Positions 49,792-52,744 of a stretch of 52,744 nt of DNA are shown piece after piece. The DNA comes from Curtobacterium sp. MCBA15_008 (GTDB lineage Bacteria; Actinomycetota; Actinomycetes; Actinomycetales; Microbacteriaceae), in contig NZ_MJGN01000045.1 in assembly GCF_001865065.1 (NCBI RefSeq), positions 316,052 through 368,795 of the forward strand, given 5' to 3'. Made by a program: the position numbers and the translations under genes. The first letter of the stretch is position 1. Each line of letters begins with the position of its first letter. A model generated the notes under the pieces. It was not told where the DNA came from. It searched no databases and was given only the letters and a program-made list of their open reading frames with translations.

Positions 49792-52263
49792 CTACCTGCC
49801 GGGCGCCGACCCCTCCGACTCGCCCGCTCCCGGGTCGCCACCGGTGCCACCGGAGGCGGGCTCGTCCTGGGGCCACCCCGCGAACTCCCACCCACCGACG
49901 GACGGGTGGTCCTCGCCCTTGGTGTAGGCGTACTCGCGTGCGGCGTCCCGGGCCTCCGAGAGCTTGCCGAGCAGGTCCGCGTGCGCGTCGGCGTCGACCC
50001 GGGTGAGGGCGTCGTGCGCCAGCGCGAACCGGTCCATCTCGTTGCGCATGAGCATGTCGAACGGCGACGTGGTCGTGCCCTGCTCGAGGAAGCCGTGCAC
50101 GTGCAGGTCGTCGTGCCCGTTCCGACGGTAGGTGAGCTGGTGCACGAGCGACGGGTAGCCGTGGAAGGCGAACACCGCCGGGGTACCGGGCAGGAAGAGC
50201 TCGTCGTAGCGCTCGTCGCGCAGCGGGTGCTCGTGCTTCCGCGGGTCACCGAGCGCGAGCAGGTCGACGACGTTCACCACCCGCACCCCGACCGACGGTG
50301 CGTGCTTCCGGATGATGTCGGCAGCGGCGACGGTCTCGACGGTCGGCACGTCGCCGGCGCACACGAGCACGACGTCCGCACGGCCGACGGTGTCCTCGGT
50401 GCCGGCCCACGCCCACACGCCGGCGCCGGCGTCGACGTGCGCGACGGCGTCGTCGAGCGACAGGAACACCGGCTCCGGGTGCTTGCCCGCGACGATGACC
50501 TCGATGCGGTCCGTGGTCTCCATGGCGTGCGCGGCGACGGCGAGCAGCGTGTTCGCGTCCGCCGGCAGCTTGATCCGGACGAGGTCCTGCTGCTTCGACG
50601 CGACGACGTCGAGGAAGCCGGGGTCCTGGTGCGAGAACCCGTTGTGGTCCTGCCGCCAGACGTGCGACGACAGCAGGATCGACAGGTTCGACACCGGCGC
50701 CCGCCAGTCGATGTCGGTCGAGGACTCGAGCCACTTGGCGTACTGGCCGACCATCGAGTCGATGATGTGGGCGAAGGCCTCGTAGGTGTTGATGAGTCCG
50801 TGCCGGCCGCTCAGCACGTAGCCCTCGAGCATGCCCTCGAGCAGGTGCTCGGAGAGGACCTCGGTCACCCGGCCCTGCGCTCCGAGGTGCTCGTCGCCGA
50901 CGCCGCGCTGCGCGCGCCAGACGCGGGACGTGACGTCGAACACCGCGTCGAGCTTGTTCGAGATCGTCTCGTCGGGACCGAACAGGCGGAACGTCGACGG
51001 GTTCCGCTGGATGAGCGCGGCGAGCCACGGCCCCAGGGTGCCGGTGGCGCTCGCCGTGGTGCCCACCTCGGCCGCGAACTCGGCGAGGGCGGGACGGTCG
51101 AGCGCCGTGCGGATCCGGCCGCCGTTCGCGTGCGGCGTCGCGCTCATCCGGTGGTCGCCCGTCGGCCGGATGGTGGTGAGGATGCCGATCGGCTGGCCGT
51201 CCTCGTCGAACAGTTCCTCCGGGCGGTACGAACGCATCCACTCCTCGAGCTGCTTCCGGTGCGCATCGTTCTCGCGGACCCCGGGCAGCGGAACCTGGTG
51301 GGCGCGGAAGGTGCCCTCGACCTGCTCCCCGTCGACCTCCTTCGGGCCGGTCCACCCCTTCGGCGTCCGGAGCACGATCATCGGCCAGCGCGGGCGGAGG
51401 TCGGATGCTCCGGCCGGCTGCCCCGCGGCCGCACGCTGGGCCTGCGCCCGGGCCGCTGCCTGGATGTCGTCGATCGTCGCCATCGCGCGGCGGAGTGCCC
51501 CGTCGAACAGCGCGTGCACGGCGAAGGGGTCGTCGTCGACCCGGGCCGAGTCCACGACGATGGGTTCGTACCCGAGCCCCCGGAAGTAGGCGGTGAGGTC
51601 CTCGTCGGGGATGCGGGCGAGGATCGTCGGATTCGCGATCTTCCACCCGTTCAGGTTGAGGATCGGCAGCACCGCCCCGTCGTGCACCGGGTCGAGGAAG
51701 GTGTGGCCTTGCCACGAGGCAGCGAGCGGCCCCGTCTCGGCCTCGCCGTCACCGACGACGCACGCGACGACGAGGTCGGGGTTGTCGAGCGCCGCGCCGT
51801 ACGCGTGCGCGAGGGAGTAGCCGAGCTCACCGCCCTCGTTGATCGAGCCCGGGGTCTCCGGGGCGGCGTGCGACGGGATCCCGCCGGGGAAGGAGAACTG
51901 CCGGAAGAACGACTGCAGCCCCGCCGGGTCGGGCGTGATCGAGGGGTAGAGCTCGCCCCACGTGCCCTCGAGCCAGGCGTTCGCGTTCATCGCCGGGCCA
52001 CCGTGCCCGGGACCGCAGATGTAGAGCACGTCGCGGTCGGTCTCGGCGATGAGGGCGTTGAGGTGCGCGTACACCAGGCTCAGCGCCGGCGAGGTGCCCC
52101 AGTGGCCGAGCAGCCGGGGCTTGATGTCGTCGGGCTCGATCGGGCGGGTGAGCAGGGGGTTGTCGAGCAGGTAGATCTGCCCGACGGTGAGGTAGTTCGC
52201 GGCGCGCCACCAGGCGTCGATCGCGCGGATCCGGTCGGTGCTCGTGGTGAGTGCGGGGGACAT
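49792..52263 (-). CDS. xfp: Xylulose-5-phosphate/fructose-6-phosphate phosphoketolase
   Basis: The 823-residue enzyme matches the family in length and motifs: YLTVGQIYLLDNPLL, CGPGHGGPAMNANAWLEG, INEGGELGYSLAHAYGAAL, thiamine site GDGEAETGPLAASW, and SHQDPGFLD. It splits xylulose-5-P (or fructose-6-P) with phosphate into acetyl-P and a triose or tetrose phosphate. TACCGT (complement 52270-52275) lies 6 bases before the ATG. No acetate kinase gene is nearby. The tail is Gly/Pro/Glu-rich. Confidence 0.97.
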   Translation of the reverse strand: MSPALTTSTDRIRAIDAWWRAANYLTVGQIYLLDNPLLTRPIEPDDIKPRLLGHWGTSPALSLVYAHLNALIAETDRDVLYICGPGHGGPAMNANAWLEGTWGELYPSITPDPAGLQSFFRQFSFPGGIPSHAAPETPGSINEGGELGYSLAHAYGAALDNPDLVVACVVGDGEAETGPLAASWQGHTFLDPVHDGAVLPILNLNGWKIANPTILARIPDEDLTAYFRGLGYEPIVVDSARVDDDPFAVHALFDGALRRAMATIDDIQAAARAQAQRAAAGQPAGASDLRPRWPMIVLRTPKGWTGPKEVDGEQVEGTFRAHQVPLPGVRENDAHRKQLEEWMRSYRPEELFDEDGQPIGILTTIRPTGDHRMSATPHANGGRIRTALDRPALAEFAAEVGTTASATGTLGPWLAALIQRNPSTFRLFGPDETISNKLDAVFDVTSRVWRAQRGVGDEHLGAQGRVTEVLSEHLLEGMLEGYVLSGRHGLINTYEAFAHIIDSMVGQYAKWLESSTDIDWRAPVSNLSILLSSHVWRQDHNGFSHQDPGFLDVVASKQQDLVRIKLPADANTLLAVAAHAMETTDRIEVIVAGKHPEPVFLSLDDAVAHVDAGAGVWAWAGTEDTVGRADVVLVCAGDVPTVETVAAADIIRKHAPSVGVRVVNVVDLLALGDPRKHEHPLRDERYDELFLPGTPAVFAFHGYPSLVHQLTYRRNGHDDLHVHGFLEQGTTTSPFDMLMRNEMDRFALAHDALTRVDADAHADLLGKLSEARDAAREYAYTKGEDHPSVGGWEFAGWPQDEPASGGTGGDPGAGESEGSAPGR

Positions 52264-52483
52264 GCCCCCACGGTACGGAGGAGTGGCACAGCCCGTCCCA
52301 GGGAGACCGCTCGAAAAACTTCTGCACCACTTCCAAACCGTTTGCGAGGGGGTGCCGAATGAGATGCACAAGGGCAAACGCCCAGGGCGCTCTCCGGTCA
52401 GATTCGGCCGGTATTCAGCGTACGCACAGAAGCGTCGTTCGGCCACCGGCCGGAGTGCCCGTCACAGCAAAGGACTGAAGACC
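52264..52483. promoter_or_regulatory. Divergent promoter region, phosphoketolase and secreted protein
   Basis: It holds the phosphoketolase -10 TACCGT (complement 52270-52275) and, further out, an A/T-rich patch with AAACCGTTT (52337-52345 region). AAAGGA (52468 region) may be the ribosome site of the secreted protein. No palindromic operator is clear. Confidence 0.45.
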
Positions 52484-52744
52484 AATGCGCAAGTCACTCA
52501 AGACCTCGATCACCCTCGCCACGACCGGCGCGCTCGTCCTCGGCGGCGCAGCGTTCGGTGTCTCGGCCGCGCAGGCCGACGGCTCCGTGCACACCGTGTC
52601 CTCCAGTTCCTCGAAGATCCCCGGCCCGGTGGCCTCGGTCCCCGAGGTCCTCGGTGGCAACACCGCCGTGGCGCTCGACAAGGGCTTCACCGACGCGCTC
52701 ACCGCGCTGAAGCTGACCCCGGGTGTCTCGGGCAACGCCAAGCT
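52484..52744 (+). CDS. Secreted protein, 5' part only (runs off window)
   Basis: The first 87 residues: a signal peptide (KSLKTSITLATTGALVLGGA, cleavage near SAAQADG) and a mature start SVHTVSSSSSKIPGP followed by GGNTAVALDKGFTDALTALKLTPGVSGNAK. The last part resembles the start of HtaA-like secreted beta domains, but too little is present to assign it. Confidence 0.75.

Noticed and set aside
50246..51715. Long open frame inside the phosphoketolase gene on the same strand
   Set aside because: Low-complexity Arg/Ala composition and full overlap with the conserved phosphoketolase frame show it is a shadow.

Overview
The window reads as chromosomal core sequence of a very GC-rich actinobacterium, most likely Microbacteriaceae and probably Curtobacterium-like. 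This is inferred from codon use, an LCP cell-wall ligase, a ThrE-type exporter, Ku/LigD end joining, a phosphoketolase, a DtxR-type iron box and pervasive leaderless promoters. I see no rRNA, tRNA, CRISPR array, insertion sequence or prophage. About 58 genes are supported, densely packed on both strands, with many 1-4 base stop/start overlaps.

Layout. 1-5.8 kb: LCP transferase, TetR regulator, ECF sigma factor, EEP hydrolase, a secreted protein and an SDR. 5.9-10 kb: an iron/siderophore ABC operon on the minus strand (ATPase, lipoprotein, fused double permease) behind a DtxR-like box that covers its -10. 10-18 kb: a TetR-like regulator, DUF2795, ThrE, OsmC, a zinc alcohol dehydrogenase, gamma-glutamyltransferase, and an ArsR-SRPBCC pair with a perfect palindromic operator. 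18-28 kb: a lectin-M23 peptidase, TauE/SafE plus AlkD-like pair, SnoaL and phosphotransferase genes fired from overlapping back-to-back -10 elements, a dehydrogenase-epimerase pair, SHOCT, DUF6314, pentapeptide, a thioredoxin-reductase-like flavoprotein and its divergent XRE-cupin regulator. 28-34 kb: GT2, MarR, metallo-hydrolase, HAD, GNAT and a TetR-MFS efflux operon. 34-39.4 kb: a LacI-controlled nucleoside salvage operon (hydrolase, transporter, ribokinase) and a Ppx/GppA phosphatase. 39.4-45.1 kb: ABM membrane protein, DUF6328, and a non-homologous end-joining locus in which Ku is divergent from an SDR-LigD operon. 45.2-52.7 kb: a repeat-bearing acidic protein, an ECF sigma-Asp23-like operon, a TIM-barrel isomerase, an FAH hydrolase, small proteins, phosphoketolase and the start of a secreted protein.

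Three signals cut across genes. (1) Most transcription units start with a TANNNT-like hexamer 6-7 bases before the start codon, so they are probably leaderless; this fixes several starts. (2) A dispersed hairpin element built on CCTGGAGGCGCGG/CCGCGCCTCCAGG lies behind genes and also appears as half-copies in the flexible linkers of Ku and LigD. (3) A second inverted repeat built on a CGACAG-TCACGCG core lies between three of the convergent gene pairs. I did not find a clearly new enzymatic system; the repeats, the divergent leaderless promoter, the SDR coupled to LigD and the non-canonical starts are the most unusual features.
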